Of a stretch of DNA of 20,921 nucleotides, positions 7,361 to 14,268 are shown piece by piece (the first letter of the stretch is position 1; every line of letters starts with the position of its first letter). The notes beneath the pieces were generated by a model. That model was not told the origin of the DNA and did no database searches. It saw nothing but the letters and a program-made list of their open reading frames with translations. The DNA is taken from contig JAGXIA010000013.1 of NCBI GenBank assembly GCA_024635885.1, forward strand, positions 1 to 20,921, written 5' to 3'. Source of the stretch: Helicobacteraceae bacterium (GTDB lineage Bacteria > Campylobacterota > Campylobacteria > Campylobacterales > Sulfurimonadaceae). Made by a program: the position numbers and the translations under genes.

Positions 7361-7780
7361 TTAAAACGGTTTAAATATTACCATTGCAACAATTACTAAA
7401 AGCAGTAAAGTTGGAACTTCATTATAAAAACGAAAAAACTTTCCACTCTTGTTACACTTTGCTTCTAAAAGTCTTTTTCTAATTGCACCAAGAGAAAAGA
7501 AATAAGCCATTAACACAAGTACAAAGAATATTTTTGCATGTAGCCATCCCCCATTAAAACCTATTTCATAAGTTAAATAAATACCACTTATAACTGTAGC
7601 CCACATGGCAGGAACACCTATATACTGGTAGATTTTAAACTCCATTATTTTAACAACTTCCACAAACCCGGCATTATCAGCATTTTCTGCGTGATAAACA
7701 AAAAGTCTTGGCAGATAAAATAAGACTGCGAACCATGAGATAAGAGATAAGATGTGAAACCAAAGTACCCAACTATACAT
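7361..7780 (-). CDS. hemJ: Protoporphyrinogen IX oxidase, HemJ type
   Basis: HemJ oxidises protoporphyrinogen IX to protoporphyrin IX, the next-to-last step of heme synthesis, in the inner membrane. The 139-residue protein has four membrane helices and the family pattern: WFHILSLISWFAVLFYLPRLFVYH (residues 7-30, with conserved His9), the MEFKIYQYIGVPAMWATVISG block (about 46-66), and GGWLHAKIFFVLVLMAYFFSLG (about 77-98). The start has an excellent AAGGAG. That Shine-Dalgarno overlaps the stop region of the outer-membrane protein gene upstream, so the two are probably one transcript. hemB, an earlier step of the pathway, is also in the window but in a separate unit. Confidence 0.93.
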   Translation of the reverse strand: MYSWVLWFHILSLISWFAVLFYLPRLFVYHAENADNAGFVEVVKIMEFKIYQYIGVPAMWATVISGIYLTYEIGFNGGWLHAKIFFVLVLMAYFFSLGAIRKRLLEAKCNKSGKFFRFYNEVPTLLLLVIVAMVIFKPF

Positions 7781-7791
7781 ATATACTCCTT

Positions 7792-8397
7792 TTAAAAATT
7801 ACTCTCAATATAGAGAGTGTTATAATTTGAACCGCCGCGCACAACGTTATTAATTAGTCCATAAACACCTGAACGGTGTTTAATTGCCCAGCCAAAGCTA
7901 GTGCCTTGTAGTGGTATATAACCCACTAACTTGCCAAGATCTAAATCAATACTAAAATCTATATAGTTTAAAATTTTAGAATTATTGCCAACTGGATTCA
8001 AGGACTGTGCTTCCAAATATTCTGTAGAGAGTATTTTATCTGTATACGAAACACCTTCACCAAAACCAAGTCTGAGTCTATTTTCCCAAAAATCAAAATT
8101 CCAATAGGCTTTAAAATATAGAGTACTTTCATACACATCATCTTGTAAGCCATTTTCATCAAAAATACTAAATCCAGCTTTTACATAAAAATCCAGTGGC
8201 AATTCAAAAGCAGACTCTTTTAATAGATAGCCGGCATCAAATGCTAAAACTTTCAGGTCTTCTTCATGCGACTTTATATTACCTGAGAGCACTTCACCAA
8301 AATCACTACTTGTAACTTTTCCATACGCAACTCTGAATGAATAATCGTCTTGCGCCACTAAACTTAAAAACATAAACAGCAGAATAAAAATTTTCAA
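7792..8397 (-). CDS. Outer-membrane beta-barrel protein, possibly PagL-like
   Basis: A 201-residue exported protein with a short signal peptide (residues 1-15, ending near Leu-Val-Ala). Alternating hydrophobic strands such as LDFYVKAGFSIF and STLYFKAYWNFDF, and a C-terminal Phe, are typical of outer-membrane barrels. Near the end, WAIKHRSGVYGLINN (about 170-184) resembles the His-x-Ser(-Asn) active-site region of PagL-type lipid A 3-O-deacylases: His174 and Ser176 would be the candidate pair. A Glu at the PagL spacing after the Ser is not evident, so enzyme activity is uncertain. It lies directly upstream of hemJ, 11 bases apart, probably in the same operon. Confidence 0.6.
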   Translation of the reverse strand: MKIFILLFMFLSLVAQDDYSFRVAYGKVTSSDFGEVLSGNIKSHEEDLKVLAFDAGYLLKESAFELPLDFYVKAGFSIFDENGLQDDVYESTLYFKAYWNFDFWENRLRLGFGEGVSYTDKILSTEYLEAQSLNPVGNNSKILNYIDFSIDLDLGKLVGYIPLQGTSFGWAIKHRSGVYGLINNVVRGGSNYNTLYIESNF

Positions 8398-8435
8398 ATA
8401 TTTTTCCTAATAAAAGTATGTGAAGAATGAGAGGT

Positions 8436-8453
8436 GTGCCCAATAAAGGGCAC
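8436..8453 (-). terminator. Hairpin after hpf
   Basis: GTGCCC (8436-8441) and GGGCAC (8448-8453) form a perfect 6-base-pair stem with a 6-base loop. It begins 7 bases after the hpf stop on the minus strand. The following bases are pyrimidine-rich but not a true T tract, so readthrough into the downstream outer-membrane gene is possible. Confidence 0.5.
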
Positions 8454-8460
8454 GCGGGGA

Positions 8461-8790
8461 TTAATCGTCTAGTGTTTCTAAATCTTTAACTGAAGTTGCA
8501 CTTTTTTCAATAATTTTGTCATGCAAACGACGTAGTGCTTTTAAAACTCTCTCAAGCGCCATATCAATAGCAGCATCCAAAGATTCATCTTTTTGGTTAA
8601 TAACAACTGGCTGAGCATGACCAATATGAATATCAAATTCAACTGATGCTCCTTTTTTCTCTGCAGCAACAACAACATTAACAGTAGTAATATCAAGTTG
8701 ATATTTTTTAAACTCCTCAATAGCATTCTCAATGTGAGATCTTAAATTATCATTAAGTGTTATATCTTTTGCACGAATTTTTACATTCAT
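8461..8790 (-). CDS. hpf: Ribosome hibernation-promoting factor (short HPF/YfiA type)
   Basis: A 109-residue protein with the beta-alpha-beta-beta-beta-alpha pattern of the HPF/RaiA family: MNVKIRAKDITLNDNLRSHIENAIEEFKKY at the N terminus, a central SVEFDIHIGHAQPVVINQKDESLDAAIDMALERVLKALRRLHDKI segment, and a short acidic tail. Members bind the decoding channel of idle 30S subunits in stationary phase. The C-terminal dimerisation domain of long HPF is absent, so this is the short form. AAAGGA precedes the ATG by 8 bases. It is divergent from trpS. A 63-residue ORF in another frame over the same bases is a shadow. Confidence 0.93.
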   Translation of the reverse strand: MNVKIRAKDITLNDNLRSHIENAIEEFKKYQLDITTVNVVVAAEKKGASVEFDIHIGHAQPVVINQKDESLDAAIDMALERVLKALRRLHDKIIEKSATSVKDLETLDD

Positions 8791-8881
8791 AATAAATCCT
8801 TTAAATAGGCGAATAAGTCAGCCTTTATATATCTTATAATAGCCAAAAAAAGCTGAAAATGTAATATATCTCACTACAATT

Positions 8882-8890
8882 TGCTATAAT
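8882..8890 (+). promoter_or_regulatory. Extended -10 promoter of trpS
   Basis: TGCTATAAT lies 25 bases before ATG 8916, with AGGA at 8904-8907 as ribosome-binding site. It is identical to the kdsA and ribA elements. Confidence 0.7.
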
Positions 8891-8915
8891 GTCAAAAAAA
8901 ATCAGGACATTATAA

Positions 8916-9881
8916 ATGAGAGTTTTTACAGGTATTCAACCATCAGGTGATTTACATATTGGAAATTATTTTGGTTCTATTAAACAGATGGTTGAAGCTC
9001 AAAAAGAGAATGATACATTTGCTTTTATAGCAAATTATCATGCTATGACAAGTGTAACGGATGGTGCGAGATTGGCAGAGCTTACCATGCAGTCTGCAAC
9101 TGATTTCTTAGCTCTGGGAATAGACCCGCAAAAATCGACTTTTTGGGTTCAGTCTGATGTAAAAGAAGTTCTAGAACTATACTGGATACTTTCCTCTTAC
9201 ACTCCAACCGGTTTACTTGAACGTGCCCACAGCTATAAAGACAAAACTGCCCGTGGAGCCGCTACTACACATTCACTCTTTTCATATCCTGTTCTTATGG
9301 CAGCAGATATTTTACTTTTTTCACCTGATATAGTTCCTGTGGGAAAAGACCAGATTCAACATGTTGAGATTGCAAGAGATATAGCTGTCAAATTTAACAA
9401 TAAATATGGCGATATTCTAAAACTGCCAGAATTTAAAATTGAAGAGCATGTTGCAACAGTTCCTGGAATAGATGGACAAAAAATGTCAAAAAGTTATGGC
9501 AATACTGTAAATATTTTTGGCCAAGAGAAAGAACAGCTTAAAACCATTAAAAAAATAGTTACGGAGAATGCGGCACTTGAAGATCCAAAAGAGTTTGCAG
9601 GGTGTAATGTTTATAACATGGCAAAACTATTTTTAAATGAAAATGAATTAGTAGAACTTCAAAACAGATACAAAAAAGGTGGAGAGGGTCATGGCCATTT
9701 TAAAGTATATTTAGCAGATGTTATTTGGGAATACTTCAGAGAGTACAGAGAAAAACAAGAGTATTTTAAAAAGAATCAAGATGAAGTTAGAGAAATTTTA
9801 ACCCAAGGTGCGAATAAAGCAAGAGAAGTTGCACTTCCTATGATAGATAAAATCAGAAGTGTAACAGGGTTAAAATATTAA
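8916..9881 (+). CDS. trpS: Tryptophanyl-tRNA synthetase
   Basis: This class I synthetase charges tRNA-Trp. The 321-residue protein has all hallmarks: TGIQPSGDLHIGNYFG at residues 5-20, where HIGN (14-17) is the HIGH signature; YPVLMAADILLF and PVGKDQIQHVE in the catalytic domain; and KMSKS at residues 189-193 followed by YGNTV. The C-terminal helical anticodon domain ends in REVALPMIDKIRSVTGLKY. The length matches bacterial TrpS (about 320-340). It converges on argF with a single base between the two stop codons. Confidence 0.98.
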   Translation: MRVFTGIQPSGDLHIGNYFGSIKQMVEAQKENDTFAFIANYHAMTSVTDGARLAELTMQSATDFLALGIDPQKSTFWVQSDVKEVLELYWILSSYTPTGLLERAHSYKDKTARGAATTHSLFSYPVLMAADILLFSPDIVPVGKDQIQHVEIARDIAVKFNNKYGDILKLPEFKIEEHVATVPGIDGQKMSKSYGNTVNIFGQEKEQLKTIKKIVTENAALEDPKEFAGCNVYNMAKLFLNENELVELQNRYKKGGEGHGHFKVYLADVIWEYFREYREKQEYFKKNQDEVREILTQGANKAREVALPMIDKIRSVTGLKY

Positions 9882-9882
9882 G

Positions 9883-10803
9883 CTACTTTTGTTTATCTAG
9901 CCAGACCATAAGACCTTTTTGAGCATGAAGCCTATTCTCTGCTTCATCGAAAACTATATTTGCATGAGCTTCCAAAACAAATTCACTGACTTCTTGTTCT
10001 CTATACGCCGGAAGACAGTGTAAAAATTTAGCACCTTTTTGTGCAAGACACATCATTAAATCGTCGACCATAAAACCTTGAAAGTCTTTTATTCTTTGAG
10101 CTTTTTCATCTTCTTGCCCCATTGAAGCCCAAGTATCAGTCGTAACAATAGTTGCTCCATGAACCGCTTCTTTTGGATCATTCATTACTGTTATATTTGC
10201 TCCACTTGTTTTAGCCAGTCTTAAAGCTGTTTCTAAAACTTGACTGTCTACCTCATAGCCTTTAGGTGTGGCGATTCTAAGATCAAAGCCAAGTTTAGCA
10301 GACAGCATCATCCAGGAATTTGTCATATTATTACCATCACCGATATATGCAACTACCGCATTTTCACTTATGCCATATTCAATCATAGTCATATAGTCAG
10401 CTAAAAGCTGCACAGGATGAAAAGAGTCTGTTAAGCCATTAATAACGGGTACTTTTGAGTAACTTGCAAACTCTTCTATCATAGAGTGTTCAAAAGTTCT
10501 TATCATTACCATATCACACATGCTCGATATTACTCTCGCTGTGTCTTTTATTGGCTCGCCCCGACCAAGATGGATATCACGGTTAGACAAGAACAAAGCA
10601 TGTCCACCAAGCTGGAACATACCCGTCTCAAAACTGACTCTGGTTCTAGTTGAACTTTTTTCGAATATCATTCCAAGAGTCTGTTTTTTCAATTCATCTT
10701 TATAAATACCAGCCTTCAGGTCTTTTTTTATTTCCAGTCCAATGTTTACAATTTCCAAAATCTCTTTTTTTGTAAAGTCTTTAAGTGTTAAAAAATGTCT
10801 CAA
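9883..10803 (-). CDS. argF: Ornithine carbamoyltransferase
   Basis: ArgF makes citrulline from ornithine and carbamoyl phosphate in arginine synthesis. In this 306-residue protein the carbamoyl-phosphate loop SSTRTR is at about 50-55, HPVQLLADYMT follows in the middle, and HCLPA at 262-266 carries the catalytic Cys. The start codon is TTG at 10803. It is supported by AGGAAG 5 bases upstream and by the typical MRHFLTLKDF opening. The gene lies 53 bases downstream of hemB on the same strand. It may be co-transcribed or use its own weak AT-rich promoter; neither can be settled from sequence. Confidence 0.96.
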   Translation of the reverse strand: MRHFLTLKDFTKKEILEIVNIGLEIKKDLKAGIYKDELKKQTLGMIFEKSSTRTRVSFETGMFQLGGHALFLSNRDIHLGRGEPIKDTARVISSMCDMVMIRTFEHSMIEEFASYSKVPVINGLTDSFHPVQLLADYMTMIEYGISENAVVAYIGDGNNMTNSWMMLSAKLGFDLRIATPKGYEVDSQVLETALRLAKTSGANITVMNDPKEAVHGATIVTTDTWASMGQEDEKAQRIKDFQGFMVDDLMMCLAQKGAKFLHCLPAYREQEVSEFVLEAHANIVFDEAENRLHAQKGLMVWLDKQK

Positions 10804-10856
10804 TACTACTTCCTATTTATTTGCTTATTCTATATTCTAATATATTTTTCTTAAAA

Positions 10857-11828
10857 CTACTTTTTTAAGAGCTTTGCAACTTCTTTTGCATGATAAGAGA
10901 TGATTATATCAGCGCCAGCTCGCTTAAAACTTATCATTGTCTCCATTAAAACCCTGTCATAATCGATTAAGTCATGTTTTTGTGCCAGTTTCAACATTGC
11001 ATACTCGCCACTTACATTATAAACTGCCAGTGGCAGTGAAGTATTGTCTTTGATTTCTCTGACTATGTCAAGGTAAGCCAAGGCTGGTTTTACCATCAAG
11101 ATATCAGCGCCTTGCATCTCGTCTGAAATACTTTCATTAATAGCTTCACGACGATTTGCCGGGTCCATTTGGTATGAAGAACGATCACCAAAACTTGGAG
11201 TTGACTCTGCAACATCACGGAACGGTCCATAATAACCTGAGGCAAACTTTGTTGAGTAACTCATAATTGGCAAGTTCTCAAAACCTGCCCCGTCTAGTGC
11301 TTCTCTTAATGTTTGAATGATTCCATCCATCATTCCTGATGGAGCTATCATATCTGCACCTGCTTTTGCATGCAGTATTGCCTGCTGAGCAGAAAGTTCT
11401 AAAGTAGCATCGTTATTTACAGTTTCATTTTGAACATCAATAATGCCACAGTGTCCATGGTCTGTATATTCACAAAAACACACGTCGGTTACAACGAACA
11501 TATCTGGATGCGCTTCTTTGATAGCCCTGATAGATAAAGCAATAATGCCATGTTCACATAAAGAATCAGAACCAACAGAATCTTTAACCTCAGGAATTCC
11601 AAAAAGTATAATAGAATAAATTCCAAGCTCTTTTAGCTCAATACACTCTTTTAAAACTTCATCTATACTCATTTGAAAGACACCGGGCATAGAAGCAACT
11701 TCTGTTTTTATCCCCTCTCCTGAGCGAATGAAAAGCGGATAAATTAAATCATCTACACGGACATGGGTCTCTCTTACTAATGAGCGAAGATGCTTATTTA
11801 AACGAATTCTACGAAATCTTTGGAACAT
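10857..11828 (-). CDS. hemB: Porphobilinogen synthase (delta-aminolevulinic acid dehydratase)
   Basis: HemB condenses two 5-aminolevulinate molecules to porphobilinogen in heme synthesis. The 323-residue protein has the two active-site lysines: Lys194 in SYSTKFASGYYGPFRD and Lys247 (Schiff base) in MVKPALAYLD. The metal-site segment VCFCEYTDHGHCG (116-128) carries Cys117, Cys119 and Cys127, so this should be a zinc-type enzyme. AAGGTT precedes ATG by about 6 bases. It is divergent from ribA with a 76-base gap, and argF follows on the same strand. Confidence 0.97.
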   Translation of the reverse strand: MFQRFRRIRLNKHLRSLVRETHVRVDDLIYPLFIRSGEGIKTEVASMPGVFQMSIDEVLKECIELKELGIYSIILFGIPEVKDSVGSDSLCEHGIIALSIRAIKEAHPDMFVVTDVCFCEYTDHGHCGIIDVQNETVNNDATLELSAQQAILHAKAGADMIAPSGMMDGIIQTLREALDGAGFENLPIMSYSTKFASGYYGPFRDVAESTPSFGDRSSYQMDPANRREAINESISDEMQGADILMVKPALAYLDIVREIKDNTSLPLAVYNVSGEYAMLKLAQKHDLIDYDRVLMETMISFKRAGADIIISYHAKEVAKLLKK

Positions 11829-11855
11829 AATTAACCTTTTTTATTGCTATATTTT

Positions 11856-11864
11856 TGCTATAAT
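11856..11864 (+). promoter_or_regulatory. Extended -10 promoter of ribA
   Basis: TGCTATAAT sits 40 bases upstream of the ribA ATG. The leader is AT-rich and has no strong Shine-Dalgarno. It is too short for an FMN riboswitch. Confidence 0.65.
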
Positions 11865-11904
11865 AATTTTTAGAAAATATTTTACCGTTTTAAAGATTAA
11901 ATTA

Positions 11905-12468
11905 ATGAATATAGAAATTTCTCAAGCTGCAAACTTACCTTCAAAATATGGCGACTTTAAAGTAAAATCCTTTAAAGAAGGCCATAAAGAACACCTTGTT
12001 ATATATACGGACAACTTAGATGAAATGCCAATTGTAAGAGTTCACTCAGAGTGTTTAACGGGTGATGCTCTTGGAAGCTTAAAATGTGATTGCGGAGATC
12101 AGCTTGAATATGCGCTTAAGTTGGCTTCAAAAACAAAGGGCATGGTTATTTACCTAAGACAAGAGGGACGTAATATTGGTCTTTTAAACAAGATAAATGC
12201 TTATGCTCTCCAAGACGAAGGGTACAATACCGTAGAAGCAAACCATCAACTTGGCTTTCGCGCTGATGAGAGAACTTATGAGATGGTTACTACTATATTG
12301 CACCATTTCAACATACATAAGATTAGACTTTTGACCAATAATCCGAATAAAATAAAGTCCATAAGCGACATAGAAATAGTACAGATAATACCCATTATTA
12401 TGAAATCAAATAAATATAATGAAGAGTATCTCGCTACAAAAAAAGATGAAATGGGTCATTTATTCTAG
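11905..12468 (+). CDS. ribA: GTP cyclohydrolase II (stand-alone RibA)
   Basis: RibA opens GTP to 2,5-diamino-6-ribosylamino-pyrimidinone 5-phosphate, the first step of riboflavin synthesis. The 187-residue protein has the zinc site HSECLTGDALGSLKCDCGDQL (48-68) with Cys50, Cys61 and Cys63, the catalytic YLRQEGRNIGL segment, and GFRADERTYE. The family length is about 195, and no RibB domain is fused at the N terminus. Near the C terminus SNKYNEEYLATKK is the expected product-site region. Its own promoter lies at 11856-11864, in a gap shared with hemB. A 91-base gap with repeats separates it from rsmG. Confidence 0.96.
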   Translation: MNIEISQAANLPSKYGDFKVKSFKEGHKEHLVIYTDNLDEMPIVRVHSECLTGDALGSLKCDCGDQLEYALKLASKTKGMVIYLRQEGRNIGLLNKINAYALQDEGYNTVEANHQLGFRADERTYEMVTTILHHFNIHKIRLLTNNPNKIKSISDIEIVQIIPIIMKSNKYNEEYLATKKDEMGHLF

Positions 12469-12488
12469 TAAAAAAACAACTATCGATT

Positions 12489-12517
12489 TTTTCATAAAAA
12501 AGATGTTTTCATAAAAA
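12489..12517 (+). repeat. Direct repeat upstream of rsmG
   Basis: TTTTCATAAAAA occurs at 12489-12500 and again at 12506-12517, a 17-base period. It lies 15 bases before the rsmG -10 box. It could be a protein-binding site, or part of the transcription end of ribA. No regulator can be named. Confidence 0.5.
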
Positions 12518-12531
12518 GAGTAAATTTTAGG

Positions 12532-12558
12532 TAAAATATCCTTTTAAAAGGATATTTT
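12532..12558 (+). promoter_or_regulatory. Promoter and 26-base palindrome over rsmG ribosome-binding site
   Basis: A perfect palindrome spans 12533-12558; its half is AAAATATCCTTTT. The -10 box TAAAAT (12532-12537) lies in the left arm, and the Shine-Dalgarno AAAAGGA (12546-12552) in the right arm. The GTG start follows one base after the palindrome. The leader from this promoter would be only about 15 bases, whereas readthrough from ribA would fold the ribosome-binding site into a hairpin. Confidence 0.6.
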
Positions 12559-12559
12559 T

Positions 12560-13138
12560 GTGGATTTACAAGCTACACTCAAACAAGACAATATAATATT
12601 GCCGGATAACTTCTTCTACAATATTCAAAAATATAAAGAGCATCTTTTCAAATGGAATAAAGTCCATAACCTAACCGGTGCAAAAGATGACAGAACAGTG
12701 AACGAGTTCATTTATGATGCAGTTTTCCCTGTCAGTTTTTTACCGCCTGCAAAAAATCTTTTAGATATTGGCACTGGAGCCGGATTTCCTGGAATGATTT
12801 TAGCTTTTGCACTTCCAGATACACAGGTTACTTTAGTCGAGCCACTTGCAAAAAGGGCTAGTTTTTTACAGTTTGTAAAAGCTGACTTAGGACTTCTTAA
12901 CGTAACGGTTGTGAAAAAAAGAGTCGAAGAGATGCCTGCACAAATTTTTGAACTTATAACTTCAAGAGCTGTAACGGATACAAAAATGCTTTTAAAGCTG
13001 AGTGAAAACTTTCGTGATGAAAACTCAAAACTTCTTTTTTATAAGGGCGAGCGAGTCTTTGATGAAGTCAAGGAAACCATGCCTCATAAAATTATAAAAA
13101 CAAAAAATAGACACTATTTACTTTTAGGAGAAAACTAA
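12560..13138 (+). CDS. rsmG: 16S rRNA m7G527 methyltransferase
   Basis: RsmG (GidB) methylates N7 of G527 in 16S rRNA using SAM. The 192-residue protein has the family pattern HLFKWNKVHNLTG (28-40), the SAM loop LLDIGTGAGFPG (67-78), the acidic VTLVEP and the ITSRAV motif. The C terminus is a little short compared with the usual 200-210 residues. The start is GTG, supported by AAAAGGA 7 bases upstream; no in-frame ATG lies nearby. Its stop overlaps the ATG of the zinc-finger membrane protein, beginning a coupled four-gene run. Confidence 0.95.
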   Translation: MDLQATLKQDNIILPDNFFYNIQKYKEHLFKWNKVHNLTGAKDDRTVNEFIYDAVFPVSFLPPAKNLLDIGTGAGFPGMILAFALPDTQVTLVEPLAKRASFLQFVKADLGLLNVTVVKKRVEEMPAQIFELITSRAVTDTKMLLKLSENFRDENSKLLFYKGERVFDEVKETMPHKIIKTKNRHYLLLGEN

Positions 13139-13356
13139 TGCAATATTTAGTTATTGTAGCGCTTATCGCTATAGTTTACTTTTTCTTTATTAAGAAAAAA
13201 CCCATTCAACATAAAAACGAAAAAGAAGAAAGTTCAAAGCCCCAGAGCAATGACATGGTTGAGTGTTCGGCATGTGGAATTTACTGCGAGGTCAGTGAGT
13301 CCATTTTGAGTAATGCAAAATACTACTGCTCTTCAGAGTGTGTGGAGAAAAGATAA
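13138..13356 (+). CDS. PP0621-like small membrane protein with Cys cluster
   Basis: A 72-residue protein with one membrane helix (residues 2-18), a charged linker, and a C-terminal zinc-ribbon-like cluster with Cys43, Cys46, Cys50, Cys64 and Cys68. The CSACG...YYCSSEC layout matches the PP0621 family of small metal-binding proteins of unknown role. It overlaps rsmG at TAATG and overlaps the next gene the same way. Codons for the ACG stretch contain one copy of the dispersed GGCATGTGGAA repeat. The C-terminal cluster is probably cytosolic, given the positive residues just after the helix. Confidence 0.8.
   Translation: MQYLVIVALIAIVYFFFIKKKPIQHKNEKEESSKPQSNDMVECSACGIYCEVSESILSNAKYYCSSECVEKR
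13269..13281 (+). repeat. Dispersed 13-mer, 12 of 13 matches
   Basis: GGCATGTGGAATT inside the PP0621-like gene, sense orientation, read as Ala-Cys-Gly-Ile. It has T for A at position 12. Confidence 0.75.
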
Positions 13357-13748
13357 TGCTTATTTTTGGACATAGATTTATAGAGAGTGAAGATTTTTAT
13401 CATGTCTCAGATATAGAGTCTATAAAAAATACTCCACCTTCTTCTACAATATATTTAGAATTCAGTGAAGACAATTTAGACATTATCAGCCATCTTCAGA
13501 CTAATCAACTCCACTTTGCACTCCGCGTAAAAACTATTCAAGATATAGTATATGCTTCATCGCTTGGTGCTTCTTTTATTGTAATATCTGAAGATTTAGC
13601 AAAAAGTGCCCAAAATATTGCTAACAACTATCTTTTTGACGCGAAAATACTTGTAAAGATCAAAGAAGAAGATGAAATCGAAGAACTTGCTATATTGGGA
13701 GTAGACGGAGTCATCTTTTCAAATGCGATTATAAAAACAAACTCTTAA
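13356..13748 (+). CDS. Conserved-looking protein of unknown function (130 aa)
   Basis: I do not recognise this protein. ATG 13356 is preferred because it overlaps the upstream stop (TAATG) and has GGAG 9 bases before it; an in-frame GTG at 13338 lies inside the upstream gene. The 130 residues alternate strand and helix: IYLEF, FALRVK, DIVYASSLGASFIVIS, AKILVKIKEEDEIEELAILGVDGVIFS. The latter half looks like repeated strand-helix units of a TIM-type half barrel (GASFIV and GVDGVIF as strand ends). No catalytic motif, signal or membrane helix is seen. It lies between a metal-cluster membrane protein and a cell-wall lipoprotein. Confidence 0.7.
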   Translation: MLIFGHRFIESEDFYHVSDIESIKNTPPSSTIYLEFSEDNLDIISHLQTNQLHFALRVKTIQDIVYASSLGASFIVISEDLAKSAQNIANNYLFDAKILVKIKEEDEIEELAILGVDGVIFSNAIIKTNS

Positions 13749-13750
13749 TT

Positions 13751-14260
13751 ATGTTAGTAAGCACCCTCGTTTTATCTCTGTTGCTTCTTTTTACAGGGTG
13801 CTCTAGTAAAAAAGTTGTTCTTCATAAAAAAACTGAACAAACTTCAAAGACACATACTCAAATTCCCTATAAACCAAAAAGCAAAAACTGGATAACTGCC
13901 GCCTTGTATGAAGAGTACAAAAAATGGTACAAAACTCCATTTGAATATGGTGGACTGACAAAAAATGGCGTTGACTGTTCATCTCTTGTACAGCAGATTT
14001 ATGAAGATGCTTTTGGCATACTTATACCAAGAACAACAAAATATCAAGTACGAAAAGGTCGTAAAATCAGCAAAGAATCTGCAAAAGCAGGTGATTTGGT
14101 CTTTTTCAAAATAGGTTACAACAAAAGACATGCTGGAATAATTATAGAACAGGGGAAATTTATTCATACTTCGCAAAAACATGGGGTTAGTGTTTCTCAG
14201 CTCAGTAACCCTTACTGGAAGAACAAATATTGGCAAAGCAGAAGAATTCTGCCGGAGTAA
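13751..14260 (+). CDS. NlpC/P60 family lipoprotein (peptidoglycan endopeptidase)
   Basis: A 169-residue lipoprotein: signal ending in LFTGC with Cys17 lipidated, a basic/polar linker to about 45, then an NlpC/P60 domain. The catalytic triad is visible as Cys76 in GVDCSSLV, His127 in KRHAGIII and His139 in FIHTS. The family cuts peptide cross-links of peptidoglycan, often between D-Glu and diaminopimelate; the exact bond is not deducible. It starts 2 bases after the preceding stop and has no good Shine-Dalgarno, so it likely depends on translation from upstream. It converges on alr, 8 bases apart. Confidence 0.92.
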   Translation: MLVSTLVLSLLLLFTGCSSKKVVLHKKTEQTSKTHTQIPYKPKSKNWITAALYEEYKKWYKTPFEYGGLTKNGVDCSSLVQQIYEDAFGILIPRTTKYQVRKGRKISKESAKAGDLVFFKIGYNKRHAGIIIEQGKFIHTSQKHGVSVSQLSNPYWKNKYWQSRRILPE

Positions 14261-14268
14261 ATAGTGTC

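Noticed and set aside
11829..11904. FMN riboswitch before ribA
   Set aside because: The 76-base gap shared with hemB is too short and has none of the conserved stems.
13338..13358. GTG start for the unknown 130-residue protein
   Set aside because: It lies inside the preceding gene; ATG 13356 has TAATG coupling and a GGAG at suitable distance.
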